Positions 48,872 to 61,017 of a stretch of 64,000 nucleotides of DNA are shown here, in pieces. The first letter of the stretch is position 1; every line of letters begins with the position of its first letter. This stretch comes from Bifidobacterium dentium JCM 1195 = DSM 20436 (GTDB lineage: Bacteria > Actinomycetota > Actinomycetes > Actinomycetales > Bifidobacteriaceae): NCBI RefSeq assembly GCF_001042595.1, contig NZ_AP012326.1, forward strand, positions 1,984,001 through 2,048,000. Reading direction: 5' to 3'. Under the pieces are notes generated by a model. That model worked only from the letters and a program-made list of their open reading frames with translations, was not told the DNA's origin and made no database searches. The translations under genes and the position numbers were made by a program.

Positions 48872-48918
48872 GGACCGCCACGCTTCGGCGACGTTTGCCT
48901 CCGGGGGCGTGACGGTCC
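48872..48918 (-). other. Hairpin in the rpoB-rpoC gap
   Basis: Arms ggaccgccacgc (48872-48883) and gcgtgacggtcc (48907-48918) pair over 12 bp with one mismatch around a 23-base loop. It begins 7 bases past the rpoB stop. No T tract follows, so it is more likely an mRNA-stabilising or processing hairpin than a terminator. Confidence 0.55.
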
Positions 48919-48924
48919 GAGGAA

Positions 48925-52485
<3,561 letters not shown>

Positions 52486-52596
52486 TGGACGTTCCTTATC
52501 GCTCGCTTAATCGTATCGATATGTTTCCCCGGAAGCGCTCTCATTGGCCACCATATGCCTAATACGCGGGCGCTTCTTCCTTGTCAGCATGCCAGC

Positions 52597-52625
52597 TATA
52601 TGACATGCATCTTACGCAAAGTCAA
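52597..52625 (-). promoter_or_regulatory. Promoter of rpoBC
   Basis: On the minus strand TTGACT (52620-52625) and CATATA (52597-52602) are 17 bases apart, a good sigma-70-type promoter. It gives a leader of about 105 bases before rpoB. No known leader element was recognised in 52486-52725 beyond this. Confidence 0.7.
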
Positions 52626-52725
52626 CAGAATACCATATCTTAAAGATTTTCCGGATTCGTACCCGATGCCGTTTTCCCTCGGATGAGCAAGCCGGCACGA
52701 AGCCGCGGAGGGAGAATCGCGCGAA

Positions 52726-53379
52726 CTACTCCACGGTGACCGTGACGGGGTCGGATTTGGCCTTGGCATGGCCGGCAAGGGTCAGCTGCGCCACGTACGT
52801 GCCGCGGTCGACGCGAGGCAACGTGGAATCATCCGCGCATTCGGATCCGGTGCGATCGCCCGGCCACGTGATTGTGCCTTGGATTTTGTCGCCCGTGGCG
52901 ATCAGCCGCAGATCCTGATCAGCCGGGCATACATTGGATTTCCAGATCACGTCATCGCCGGATTTGATCGTCAGCACCACGCCGGAGGTCGACGCGTCGA
53001 CCAGACAGCCGACCTTGCTGGAACCGTCATACTTGACCGTCGTCGTGAAATCAAGGGTGCCGCCGACACCGAAACTCTGCGACGCCGGCGTCAACGACAG
53101 CGACACGTTGGATGCGCCGCAATCCGGCACTCCGCTTTTCTTCTCGTCCTCGGAAGGCGACGGCACCTCTTTTTTGGAGATCGCATAGACGTCGTCGTGG
53201 TGAATCTCACGATTGACCGCGACGATGCCCTGCGAGACCGAGTAGATGCAGAATACGACGAAGATTATGGCGATCAGCGCCGCGATGCCGACGACGATGC
53301 GGCGACGACGGAACATCGCCTGCTGCTTTTTGCTGCGTTTGCGTTTGACGGTCGTCTTCGCGGAATTCTTCTGTGCCAT
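52726..53379 (-). CDS. Membrane-anchored protein with small extracellular Cys-containing domain
   Basis: A 217-residue protein of unknown function. A Lys/Arg-rich cytosolic tail (1-33) and one transmembrane helix (about 34-58, IVVGIAALIAIIFVVFCIYSV) precede an extracellular beta-rich domain (100-217). This domain has four Cys that could form two disulfides and a pattern like domains used for binding (LTPASQSFGVGGTLDFTTTV). GGGGAATC precedes the ATG at 53379. It lies 79 bp after mutY and 240 bp before rpoB on the same strand. Confidence 0.72.
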   Translation of the reverse strand: MAQKNSAKTTVKRKRSKKQQAMFRRRRIVVGIAALIAIIFVVFCIYSVSQGIVAVNREIHHDDVYAISKKEVPSPSEDEKKSGVPDCGASNVSLSLTPASQSFGVGGTLDFTTTVKYDGSSKVGCLVDASTSGVVLTIKSGDDVIWKSNVCPADQDLRLIATGDKIQGTITWPGDRTGSECADDSTLPRVDRGTYVAQLTLAGHAKAKSDPVTVTVE

Positions 53380-53458
53380 GATTCCCCAGTCTACCTTGCC
53401 GACGTTCGGTTGCTCGGGTTTCCGCCATTGCGGACGGAACCACGTCCGTCCACGAAGG

Positions 53459-54430
53459 TCAGCACGGCAGCCGCACACTGCCGTCCGGCAACATTTCGAT
53501 CAGGCCGTCATCGTCAAGCGACGCAATGCATTTGTCGAGCTGGATATGATCGGACCACAGTGCCTCGATGTCCTTGCGATCGATTGCGATTCGCCCATCC
53601 GGCAGTCCCCGCAACGCGTTCAGCACCAGCCCGCGCACCTGCCGGTCGGTACCTCGGAACCGTTGATGGGGACGCGTGCGCCGTTCCCCCAATCCAGGAC
53701 GGCCGTTGGCGAGGAACATGCACTCGGCAGCGACCGGGCACTGTTCGCACAGCGGGCTTTTCGCCGTGCAGATCACCGCGCCCAATTCCATGACGCTTTG
53801 ATTCCACACCACGGATGGCCGGTCGAATCCACGACATCGTGCGGCGGAATCCTCAGGCAACACCCTGTTCGCCAACGCACGTTCCGCAGGGCTTGCCGCC
53901 CCTCCTCTCGACTCGGCGCCGAGGAACACCCGCGAGAGCACACGTCGAATATTGGTATCGATCACGGCGATCCGCTCACCATAGGCGAAGCTCATCACCG
54001 CGCTGGCCGTATAGTCGCCGATCCCAGGCAGGGCGACCAACTCGTCGTAGGTACGCGGCAGATCGTCATGGTAATCGTCCGCCACCATTCGCGCGCATTC
54101 CTGCAGACGCAAGGCCCTGCGCGGGTAGCCGAGACGACCCCAGGCGGTGATCACATCGGCTTTGGACGCATCCGCGAGCGCGGCCGCATCCGGCCAACGT
54201 TCCATCCATGCCTGCCAATACGGCACGACGCGACTCATCTGGGTCTGCTGGCTCATCACTTCGGAGACGAGCACGCCCCACGGCGTGGCCCGTCCGAATC
54301 GCCACGGCAGATCGCGGGCGGATTCATGCCACCATTCGGCAAGCGATTCGGCCACCATACCGGCATCTCCGTCATGTCCGTCTTCCGGCATGGAGGGCAT
54401 GGTTTCGGCTGAAGTGTTCGTGTCGTTCAT
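53459..54430 (-). CDS. mutY: A/G-specific adenine DNA glycosylase, short form
   Basis: MutY removes adenine mispaired with 8-oxoguanine. The 323-residue protein has the catalytic Glu region VSEVMSQQTQ, the helix-hairpin-helix LPGIGDYTASAV, the catalytic Asp in VIDTNIRRV, and the [4Fe-4S] Cys set C-x6-C-x2-C-x5-C (CTAKSPLCEQCPVAAEC). After the cluster only about 85 residues remain, so the usual NUDIX-like domain that recognises 8-oxoG is missing or replaced by a short winged-helix-like end. The ATG at 54430 has no clear ribosome site; an in-frame ATG at 54448 exists. It diverges from trmL with only 20 bp between starts. Confidence 0.9.
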   Translation of the reverse strand: MNDTNTSAETMPSMPEDGHDGDAGMVAESLAEWWHESARDLPWRFGRATPWGVLVSEVMSQQTQMSRVVPYWQAWMERWPDAAALADASKADVITAWGRLGYPRRALRLQECARMVADDYHDDLPRTYDELVALPGIGDYTASAVMSFAYGERIAVIDTNIRRVLSRVFLGAESRGGAASPAERALANRVLPEDSAARCRGFDRPSVVWNQSVMELGAVICTAKSPLCEQCPVAAECMFLANGRPGLGERRTRPHQRFRGTDRQVRGLVLNALRGLPDGRIAIDRKDIEALWSDHIQLDKCIASLDDDGLIEMLPDGSVRLPC

Positions 54431-54436
54431 CGTTTC

Positions 54437-54442
54437 TATTCT
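54437..54442 (+). promoter_or_regulatory. -10 element for leaderless trmL
   Basis: TATTCT lies eight bases before the trmL ATG, and no ribosome site fits between them. The layout is that of a leaderless mRNA starting at the ATG. The -35 region would lie inside mutY. Confidence 0.45.
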
Positions 54443-54450
54443 TAGCATTT

Positions 54451-55137
54451 ATGACGAATGAAGAGCGTGCCCTTGAAGCTCAGGGCGCAGAAGCTGCACA
54501 GACCGCCACGCGGAACGCGGAGGCCAAGGTCGAGAAGATGTTCGAATACGGCTACCGTAAGTCGAATTACGGTCCGGATGAGTTGGTGACCGACGCGCAT
54601 GGCAATCCGATTTCCGTGGTCGACGCGATGCTGTCGGCCGAAGACGCGGCCAAGGCCGAAACCTCCACACCGCATCTGTGCTACTACTCCCCTCGTATTC
54701 CGGGCAATACCGGTTCCGCGATCCGCCTGTGCGCGGTGACCGGCACGATCCTGCATTTGGTGGAGCCGCTTGGTTTCAATCTTCGTGATACGAAGCTGCG
54801 CCGTGCGGGCCTTGACTACCATGACATGGCACATGTGGTGCTGCATCCGGATTTCGACAATCTGGTGCAGTCCATGCCGAATTCGCGCATCATCGCGTTC
54901 ACCGCGCATGCCACCAAGCTGTACACGGAAATCGAATACAAGCCGACCGATATTCTGCTGTTCGGCCCGGAGCCGGGCGACATTCCCGATCCGATGGATA
55001 TCATGGCCGGCCCTCACGTGGCCGAACAGGTTCGCCTGCCCATGCGGCCGAGCCTGCGCTCCCTGAATCTGACGAACTGCGCCTCCATCGCCATCTATGA
55101 GGCGTGGCGTCAGTTGAATTTTATCGGCGGTAAGTAA
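54451..55137 (+). CDS. trmL: tRNA (cytidine/uridine-34-2'-O)-methyltransferase, TrmL-like
   Basis: A 228-residue SPOUT methyltransferase. The knot motifs are plain: YYSPRIPGNTGSAIRLCAVTG, LLFGPEPGDIPD and RPSLRSLNLTNCASIAIYEAWRQ, which matches TrmL (2'-O-methylation of the tRNA wobble base) better than other SpoU proteins. The first 75 residues are an extra Glu/Ala-rich extension not found in the 157-residue E. coli enzyme. The start ATG at 54451 has no ribosome site but a -10 box right before it. A hairpin terminator follows. Confidence 0.88.
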   Translation: MTNEERALEAQGAEAAQTATRNAEAKVEKMFEYGYRKSNYGPDELVTDAHGNPISVVDAMLSAEDAAKAETSTPHLCYYSPRIPGNTGSAIRLCAVTGTILHLVEPLGFNLRDTKLRRAGLDYHDMAHVVLHPDFDNLVQSMPNSRIIAFTAHATKLYTEIEYKPTDILLFGPEPGDIPDPMDIMAGPHVAEQVRLPMRPSLRSLNLTNCASIAIYEAWRQLNFIGGK

Positions 55138-55155
55138 AAACTGTATATGAACGCA

Positions 55156-55195
55156 ACAGAGCCCGGCCCTCCGCATAAGGAAGGCCGGGCTCTGT
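55156..55195. terminator. Convergent terminator between trmL and the DUF711 gene
   Basis: Perfect 13-bp arms acagagcccggcc (55156-55168) and ggccgggctctgt (55183-55195) enclose a 14-base loop. It lies between two convergent genes, 18 bases after the trmL stop and 12 past the DUF711 stop. Confidence 0.8.
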
Positions 55196-55207
55196 CGTCA
55201 GAGAACG

Positions 55208-56572
55208 TCAGTTCTTGAACGAGTGGATCGGCGCGGGAATTCGGCCGCCGCGGGTCACGAAAGCCTCGCAAGACGTCTGGTTCACCGGGATGATCGGCGC
55301 GTAGCCCATCAGTCCGCCGAAGTTGGCCATCTCACCGACGCCCTTGCCTTCGACCGGAATCACGCGCACGGCGGTGGTCTTCTGATTGACCATGCCAATG
55401 GCGGCCTCGTCGGCGATGATGCCGGAAATCGTCGAAGCGGTGGTATCACCCGGAATGGCGATCATATCAAGGCCGACCGAGCATACGCAGGTCATGGCTT
55501 CGAGCTTCTCGATCTTCAGGCAGCCGTTGGATGCCGCATCGATCATGTTCTTGTCTTCCGAAACCGGAATGAACGCGCCGGACAGTCCGCCAACATAGGA
55601 GGACGCCATGATGCCGCCCTTCTTCACCTGATCGTTGAGCATGGCGAGCGCCGCAGTGGTACCCGGAGCGCCGACCTGCTCCAAGCCGATCTTCTCGAGC
55701 ACTTCACCGACGGAATCGCCCACGGCCGGAGTCGGCGCGAGCGACAGGTCGATGATGCCGAACGGCACGCCGAGTCGACGGGACGCCTCCTGCGCCACCA
55801 GCTGGCCGACACGCGTGATCTTGAACGCGGTGCGCTTGATGGTTTCGCACAGGAATTCGAAATCCTTGCCCTTGGCCTCGTCGAGCGCACGGGAGACCAC
55901 GCCCGGACCGGAAACGCCGACGTTGATCACCGCATCGCCTTCGGTCACGCCATGGAAGCCGCCGGCCATGAACGGATTGTCGTCCGGAGCGTTGCAGAAC
56001 GCCACGAATTTGACGCAGCCATAGGAATCGTTGTCGGCGGTGGCGTGCGCGATGTCCTTGATGATGTGGCCGAGCAGTTCGACGGAATTCATGTCGATAC
56101 CGGTTTTGGTGGAGCCCACGTTGACGGACGAGCATACGATGTCGGTTTCGGACAGCGCCTTCGGCAGGGAGCGGATGAGCATCTCCTCGGCCGGGGTCAT
56201 GGACTTCGACACGAGCGCGGAGTAGCCGCCGATCAGATCGACGCCGACCTTCTTGGCCGCCCGGTCGAGCGCGTGCGCGATCTTCACGAAGTCGTCGGAG
56301 CTCTTGCAGGAGCTGGCGCCGACCAGCGAGATCGGGGTGACGGTGATGCGCTTGTTGACGATCGGGATGCCGTAATCGCGTTCGATGGCCTGGCCGGTCG
56401 GCACGAGATCCTTGGCATAGGTGGTGATTTTGTTGTAGATGTTGTCGCAGACGGTATCGACGTCATCGGCCGCGCAATCCAGCAGGCTGATGCCCATGGT
56501 GATGGTGCGCACGTCGAGCTTCTCCTGCTCGATCATCTGGTTGGTCTCGTGGACCTCCATGATATTCAGCAT
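55208..56572 (-). CDS. DUF711/UPF0210 family protein
   Basis: A 454-residue PFL-superfamily-related protein of the UPF0210 family. Clear conserved blocks: [53 protein letters not shown] and [23 protein letters not shown]. No reaction is established for the family that I can name. AAGGAAACACCT precedes the ATG at 56572. It is co-transcribed with the ACT-domain gene 22 bp upstream, a pairing conserved in many bacteria, which suggests that the ACT protein regulates it by binding a small ligand. Confidence 0.9.
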   Translation of the reverse strand: MLNIMEVHETNQMIEQEKLDVRTITMGISLLDCAADDVDTVCDNIYNKITTYAKDLVPTGQAIERDYGIPIVNKRITVTPISLVGASSCKSSDDFVKIAHALDRAAKKVGVDLIGGYSALVSKSMTPAEEMLIRSLPKALSETDIVCSSVNVGSTKTGIDMNSVELLGHIIKDIAHATADNDSYGCVKFVAFCNAPDDNPFMAGGFHGVTEGDAVINVGVSGPGVVSRALDEAKGKDFEFLCETIKRTAFKITRVGQLVAQEASRRLGVPFGIIDLSLAPTPAVGDSVGEVLEKIGLEQVGAPGTTAALAMLNDQVKKGGIMASSYVGGLSGAFIPVSEDKNMIDAASNGCLKIEKLEAMTCVCSVGLDMIAIPGDTTASTISGIIADEAAIGMVNQKTTAVRVIPVEGKGVGEMANFGGLMGYAPIIPVNQTSCEAFVTRGGRIPAPIHSFKN

Positions 56573-56594
56573 AGGTGTTTCCTTTTCTCCCCTA

Positions 56595-56867
56595 TCAGAC
56601 GCGGTGCATCTTGGTGAAGATCTCTTCGCGCTGGCAGCGGATGCGCACGCCGATCTCGTCGCCGAGCTTTTCGAGGTCGTCCACGACCTCGCCGAATTCC
56701 TTGTCGGCATTGGAATAGTCGACAATCATCATCATGTTGAAGAAACCGTCGATGATGGTCTGAGAGATATCGAGCACGTTGACCTGATGTTCGGACAGAT
56801 AGGTGCAGACGCGTGCGATGATGCCGACAGTGTCCTGACCGACGACGGTGATGATTGCCTTGTTCAT
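56595..56867 (-). CDS. ACT-domain protein, UPF0237 family
   Basis: A 90-residue single ACT domain ([23 protein letters not shown]...[18 protein letters not shown]). ACT domains bind amino acids or similar ligands and control partner enzymes. GGGAGTTCC precedes the ATG. It is the first gene of a pair with the DUF711 gene and likely its sensor subunit (inference from conserved pairing). Confidence 0.9.
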   Translation of the reverse strand: MNKAIITVVGQDTVGIIARVCTYLSEHQVNVLDISQTIIDGFFNMMMIVDYSNADKEFGEVVDDLEKLGDEIGVRIRCQREEIFTKMHRV

Positions 56868-56941
56868 GGAACTCCCTAAACGTTAGGTACGAATATCCAG
56901 CTGCCGCCTCGGCAAATGCCGGACGTGACCCCAAGTATAGA

Positions 56942-56969
56942 AAAGGCACGTGCCAAAACACGTGCCTTT
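56942..56969 (-). terminator. Terminator of the EmrB-like MFS gene
   Basis: Perfect 11-bp arms aaaggcacgtg (56942-56952) and cacgtgccttt (56959-56969) with a 6-base loop. On the minus strand the stem ends in CCTTTTC, giving a T-rich tail. It lies 59 bases past the MFS stop. Confidence 0.8.
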
Positions 56970-57027
56970 CAAGCGATCGCCTTACATTGTGAGACGGCTC
57001 GTTTCGCCATGCCGGCCTCGTCGGATC

Positions 57028-58482
57028 CTAGCGCGAGGCATCCTTGCCTTCCTTCAGGAAGAAGGAGAACGCGAGCACGACCACGATCAGCACCAGGCCG
57101 AATACATAGCCGTAGCGGGAACCGGCCACGAAGCCCTCCGCCTCGCTTGCGCCGGAACCCATGCCGAGCAGGCAGGTGGCGATGGACGTGCCGATTGCGC
57201 CGAACACCTGCTGCATGGTGTTCAGAATCGTGGAACCATCGGCGGCAAGCTCACGCGGCAATCCCTTCAGCGCGGCCGATTGTGCGGACTGCTGCATCAA
57301 CGGAATGCCAATCATGAACACCACATGCGCAAGAATGAAGAACACCGGCGCCGTAGTCGCGCCAATCGCAAGGAACAGCAGGGAACCGACGATACCGATG
57401 ACCGCACCTGCGCTCACCAGCGGACGTGCCCCGACACGGTCGTACCAGCGGCCCGTCAGGAACGAGCACACCGCATTGACCACACCACCGGCGAGCATCA
57501 GCATGCCGGCTACGGAGGTATTCAGTCCCAGGCCACGCTGCAGCTCCTGTGGAGCAAGGTACATGATCGCCAACGTGCAGGCGAACGAGCAGGTGACCAT
57601 CAGGGCCGGTGTACGGAACGAAGCGATGCCGAGTGCACGCAGATCCAGCACCGGGTTGGCAATGTGCAGCTGACGGTATGCGTAGCACGCAACGACCAGT
57701 ACGCCGATCACCAGCAGCGCCACGACCAGCGGTGAGAATCCCATGTCGGCGACGAGGCTCACACCGGCCACCAGGCAACCGAACCCAATCACGGATGCGA
57801 GCACCGACAAGGCATCGACCTTCGGACGGGTCGTTTCGATCGGCGTGACGAACGTGGCCGCAGTGCAGACGATGGCGACGACGGCGACGACGGCGAACAG
57901 CATGAAGATCGCACGCCAGGAGGAGGCGCCGATGATCAGACCGGCCAAGGTCGGGCCGATCACCGGAGCGAACATGATCACGAGACCCGCCACACCGTTG
58001 GCGGCGCCGATTTTCTGCGGAGGGAACACACGCATGATGGCCGCATACATGGTCGGCAACACGATGCCGGTGCCGATGCCTTGGATGATTCGTCCGGCAA
58101 GCACCAGCGCGAACGCCGGCGCCACTGCGGAAAGCAAGGAACCGACGAGGAAGCAGGAGAGCGCGACCAGCACGAGGGTCTTCGCCTTGACCCACTTGAG
58201 CAGGAAGCCCACGCACGGCAACACGATGCCGATGGCGAGCATGTAGCCGACGACCATCCACTGTGCGATGCCGGTGGTGATGCCGAACGTGTCGCACAGA
58301 TCCGGCAGCGCGATGTTCATGGACGTTTCGGACAGCATGCCCAAAAACGCGCCGACGTATAGGCCGAGCATCACCCTATGCGGGTGTGCGAAGCGTTCTT
58401 TCTCCTGTGATTGCGCATGCACCGCGATTCCTTGCGGACGCATGATGACTTGCGATTGCTGCGTTGCCATGCTTTCGGACAA
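57028..58482 (-). CDS. EmrB/QacA-type MFS efflux pump (DHA2)
   Basis: A 484-residue protein with about 14 hydrophobic segments. The start of the membrane part (MLGLYVGAFLGMLSETSMNIALPDL) and GRIIQGIGTGIVLPTMYAAI (motif C region) are typical of DHA2 drug:H+ antiporters. I place the start at the TTG 58482, because GAGGAAAGACG lies directly upstream; the ATG at 58470 has no ribosome site. It is a single gene with a terminator on both sides. The substrate is unknown. Confidence 0.85.
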   Translation of the reverse strand: MSESMATQQSQVIMRPQGIAVHAQSQEKERFAHPHRVMLGLYVGAFLGMLSETSMNIALPDLCDTFGITTGIAQWMVVGYMLAIGIVLPCVGFLLKWVKAKTLVLVALSCFLVGSLLSAVAPAFALVLAGRIIQGIGTGIVLPTMYAAIMRVFPPQKIGAANGVAGLVIMFAPVIGPTLAGLIIGASSWRAIFMLFAVVAVVAIVCTAATFVTPIETTRPKVDALSVLASVIGFGCLVAGVSLVADMGFSPLVVALLVIGVLVVACYAYRQLHIANPVLDLRALGIASFRTPALMVTCSFACTLAIMYLAPQELQRGLGLNTSVAGMLMLAGGVVNAVCSFLTGRWYDRVGARPLVSAGAVIGIVGSLLFLAIGATTAPVFFILAHVVFMIGIPLMQQSAQSAALKGLPRELAADGSTILNTMQQVFGAIGTSIATCLLGMGSGASEAEGFVAGSRYGYVFGLVLIVVVLAFSFFLKEGKDASR

Positions 58483-58574
58483 CGTCTTTCCTCTCTCGAC
58501 GGCAATAGGTGTGATTGGCCCGTGTTGCGGGACGGTCGTTCGATTCGCGAACCGCCCGTTTTCGGGCAACAAAA

Positions 58575-58617
58575 AACCGCATGGCCAAGCCTGATATTTC
58601 GGCTAAGCCATGCGGTT
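58575..58617 (-). terminator. Rho-independent terminator of the ROK repressor gene
   Basis: Arms aaccgcatggc (58575-58585) and gccatgcggtt (58607-58617), with four further inner pairs (agcc/ggct), form a hairpin. On the minus strand it is followed by six T. It lies 83 bases past the repressor stop. Confidence 0.88.
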
Positions 58618-58699
58618 ATTCAAACAGCCGTCAAGCTACCATGGATCCCGATTCTTCGTAAGTTCGCCTGGCGTGTCGCCTACGTTTTCCATTGATGCC

Positions 58700-59941
58700 T
58701 CACGCGTTGTACAGGCGTTCCGGCGACAGGGTCTCCTGTGTGGCGAGCACGATGCCGCCTGCCAGACCGGCGAAGCGTCCGAGCGGACTGCGACCGATGC
58801 TCAGGTTGCGCGTGGTCAGCGGGCGTGCGGTCCTGTATACGGTGGTGCGGATGGCGGTGAGCAGCTCGTCGCTCGCCTCCACGATGAGCCCGCCGACGAT
58901 GACATGCCTCGGATTGAGGACGTTGCACAGCGTCGCCACCATGATGCCGATCGCCTCGCCTGCCTCACGCACCGCCTGCTCGGCACCGAGATTGCCGTCG
59001 CGCAGCCGTTCGATGAGCTGTTCCACGCTGTCCGGCTCGTCGGCGGTCGGCGAAAGCGCCTGCATGCGCCGTAGCATGGCCGGTACGGATGCCTGTGTTT
59101 CCAAGCATCCGGTCTGCCCGCAAGCACATCGTTTCCGATTGCGCGGATCATATGACGTATGCCCGATTTCCCCGGCGGATCCGTCGAATCCGTGGAAGAT
59201 GCGCCCGTCCTTGACGATGATGCCGCCGCCGATGCCGGTGCCTATCTTCACTTCGATGATCGGCCGCTCGTCTTCGGGCAGCATCGCCGCGTCGCCCAGC
59301 GCGCGGATATTGGTGTCGTTCTCCACACCAACCGGGCAGCCAAGCGCGTCCTGCATGTGCCGCACCGCATCGAACGCATCCCAGCCGGGCATGATCGGCG
59401 GACGGATCGGCGCATCCTCACGAATGTCGATGCGCGCAGGCAGCGACAATACGGCATGACGCAACGGCAGGTCGGCATTCACCGCCGATGCCATGCGCCA
59501 CAGCTGTTCGCTCACCCAGGCCAGAAAATCCTCCGGAGTGTAGTCGGCTATCGAAATCACATGCCATTCGTGTGCAAGCAGCCGCATGTTCATGTCGGCG
59601 ATGCCGAGCATGGTGTGCCGGGCGCCCACGTCGGCCACGGCGATCAGACCAAGCCGATCGTCGATCACCAGTCGTTCCGCAGGGCGTCCACGGTCCACTG
59701 CGATCACGCCGGAAGTCGTCAGCACTCCCCTATGCAGCAGCCCGTCCACGCATGACGACACCGTCGATCGGGCCAAACCGGTTTCACGCACCAACTCGGC
59801 CTTGCTGTTCGCCTTACCGGAGGAGACCAGCAACGCGACTTCGCTCGGCAGCTCGCTGCCGGTAACGGCCAACGTCCACGGCCGGTCCGGCAGGGCGAAA
59901 CGCCACTGTTGTTTCGTCGACGATATTGCAGACCGCTTCAT
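58700..59941 (-). CDS. ROK-family transcriptional repressor (NagC/XylR type)
   Basis: A 413-residue regulator. Residues about 35-80 form a winged HTH (AELVRETGLARSTVSSCVDGLLHRG). The ROK domain follows with IGTGIGGGIIV and the zinc site GHTSYDPRNRKRCACGQTGC. AAGGATTGCG precedes the ATG. It diverges from the als genes, with several inverted repeats in the 199-bp gap, so it very likely represses the alsE operon and itself; the effector is probably the free or phosphorylated sugar (inference). A strong terminator follows. Confidence 0.9.
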   Translation of the reverse strand: MKRSAISSTKQQWRFALPDRPWTLAVTGSELPSEVALLVSSGKANSKAELVRETGLARSTVSSCVDGLLHRGVLTTSGVIAVDRGRPAERLVIDDRLGLIAVADVGARHTMLGIADMNMRLLAHEWHVISIADYTPEDFLAWVSEQLWRMASAVNADLPLRHAVLSLPARIDIREDAPIRPPIMPGWDAFDAVRHMQDALGCPVGVENDTNIRALGDAAMLPEDERPIIEVKIGTGIGGGIIVKDGRIFHGFDGSAGEIGHTSYDPRNRKRCACGQTGCLETQASVPAMLRRMQALSPTADEPDSVEQLIERLRDGNLGAEQAVREAGEAIGIMVATLCNVLNPRHVIVGGLIVEASDELLTAIRTTVYRTARPLTTRNLSIGRSPLGRFAGLAGGIVLATQETLSPERLYNA

Positions 59942-59977
59942 CGCAATCCTTTCAAAAATCGTTGAGATTCCAATGTT

Positions 59978-60039
59978 TTCGACATACGACAGATTAATGT
60001 CGAATTACTGCATAAATCTGTCGTTGAACCACATTAATC
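59978..60039. promoter_or_regulatory. Overlapping inverted repeats: ROK repressor operator region
   Basis: Three pairs of arms interlock: ttcgacat (59978-59985) with atgtcgaa (59997-60004); acgacagatt (59986-59995) with aatctgtcgt (60015-60024); and gattaatgt (59992-60000) with acattaatc (60031-60039). They lie next to and across the alsE promoter, as expected for repressor sites. Confidence 0.65.
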
Positions 60040-60052
60040 GAAATCGTATCGT
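60024..60052 (+). promoter_or_regulatory. Promoter of the alsE operon
   Basis: TTGAAC (60024-60029) and TATCGT (60047-60052) are separated by 17 bases, about 90 bases before alsE. The operator repeats overlap its -35 box and spacer. Confidence 0.55.
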
Positions 60053-60140
60053 AAGAACCACCTTAAGGAAAACGGCGCAAGCGCAGCAGCTTCCCCGTGT
60101 TGGTACCGACGAAGACAGCCATCATAAGAAAGGACCCGAT

Positions 60141-60839
60141 ATGGAAACCCCAAAGTTTGCGGTCTCGCTGATGTGCATGGACTTCTCCATCGCCGGCGAG
60201 CAGGTGAGCACGCTGAGCCAGCATGCCGATTCCCTTCATCTCGACATCATGGACGGCCATTTCGCTCCGAACCTCTCCCTGAGCCCGGAATGGCTCAAGT
60301 GGGTGCTGCCGCATAGCTCCGTACGCAACGAAGCGCATCTGATGACCACCGACCCCGACTATTGGCTGGAGCCGCTCGCCCAGGTCGGCGTGAACGTGAT
60401 CTCACCCCATGCCGAAACGCTCAACACGCATGCCTTCCGCACCATGAATTCGATCCGCGCACTGGGCTGCGGCACCGGTCTTGTGGTGAACCCGCTGACC
60501 ACGTTCGAATCGATTCTGCCACTGATCGAACGCGTCGATCTGCTCACGCTGATGACCATCGACGTCGGCTTCGCCGGACAGCCGTTCATCGACGAAATGC
60601 TTGCCAAGATCGAGCAGGCGGCCAAGTACAAGTCCGACCACGGTCTGGATTACGAAATCCAGATCGACGGCTCGTGCAGCGAAAAGACGTTCGCCAAACT
60701 ACGCAACGCCGGCGCGGAAACGTTCATCCTGGGCAATTCCGGCCTGTTCTCGCTCGACCGCGATCTCGACAAGGCCTGGGCCAAGATGCGCGCCAACTAC
60801 GAACGCACCACCGGCGAGACGCTGCCGGTCGAAGACTGA
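60141..60839 (+). CDS. alsE: D-allulose-6-phosphate 3-epimerase (AlsE-like)
   Basis: A 232-residue TIM-barrel epimerase. It begins VSLMCMDF and has HLDIMDGHFAPNLSLSP, MTIDVGFAGQPFIDEMLAKI and IQIDGSCS, which resemble E. coli AlsE (SLMCMD, HIDIMDGHFVPNL, GFAGQPFIPEML, VDGSC) more than ribulose-phosphate epimerase. The expected reaction is D-allulose-6-phosphate to D-fructose-6-phosphate, the entry point of the bifid shunt. AAAGGACCCGAT precedes the ATG at 60141. First gene after the ROK operator; the sugar kinase and MFS carrier follow. Confidence 0.85.
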   Translation: METPKFAVSLMCMDFSIAGEQVSTLSQHADSLHLDIMDGHFAPNLSLSPEWLKWVLPHSSVRNEAHLMTTDPDYWLEPLAQVGVNVISPHAETLNTHAFRTMNSIRALGCGTGLVVNPLTTFESILPLIERVDLLTLMTIDVGFAGQPFIDEMLAKIEQAAKYKSDHGLDYEIQIDGSCSEKTFAKLRNAGAETFILGNSGLFSLDRDLDKAWAKMRANYERTTGETLPVED

Positions 60840-61017
60840 TTCGGTCCGTCGAATCCGTCGCGGCGACTCCTCCCCATCATCACTTGGCGCAGGGCCGTTC
60901 CCTCTCCTTCATACCTTTCATCCAAATTCGGAACGGTTCTGCGTCACCCTCAGCCGTAGCGACATCCCGGTACGGCCACATCGATTCCACCAACCCTTCC
61001 CTTGCAATGGAGCAACC

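Noticed and set aside
52486..52725. Ribosomal-protein or riboswitch-type leader before rpoB
   Set aside because: Beyond a promoter I found no conserved leader fold that I could name.
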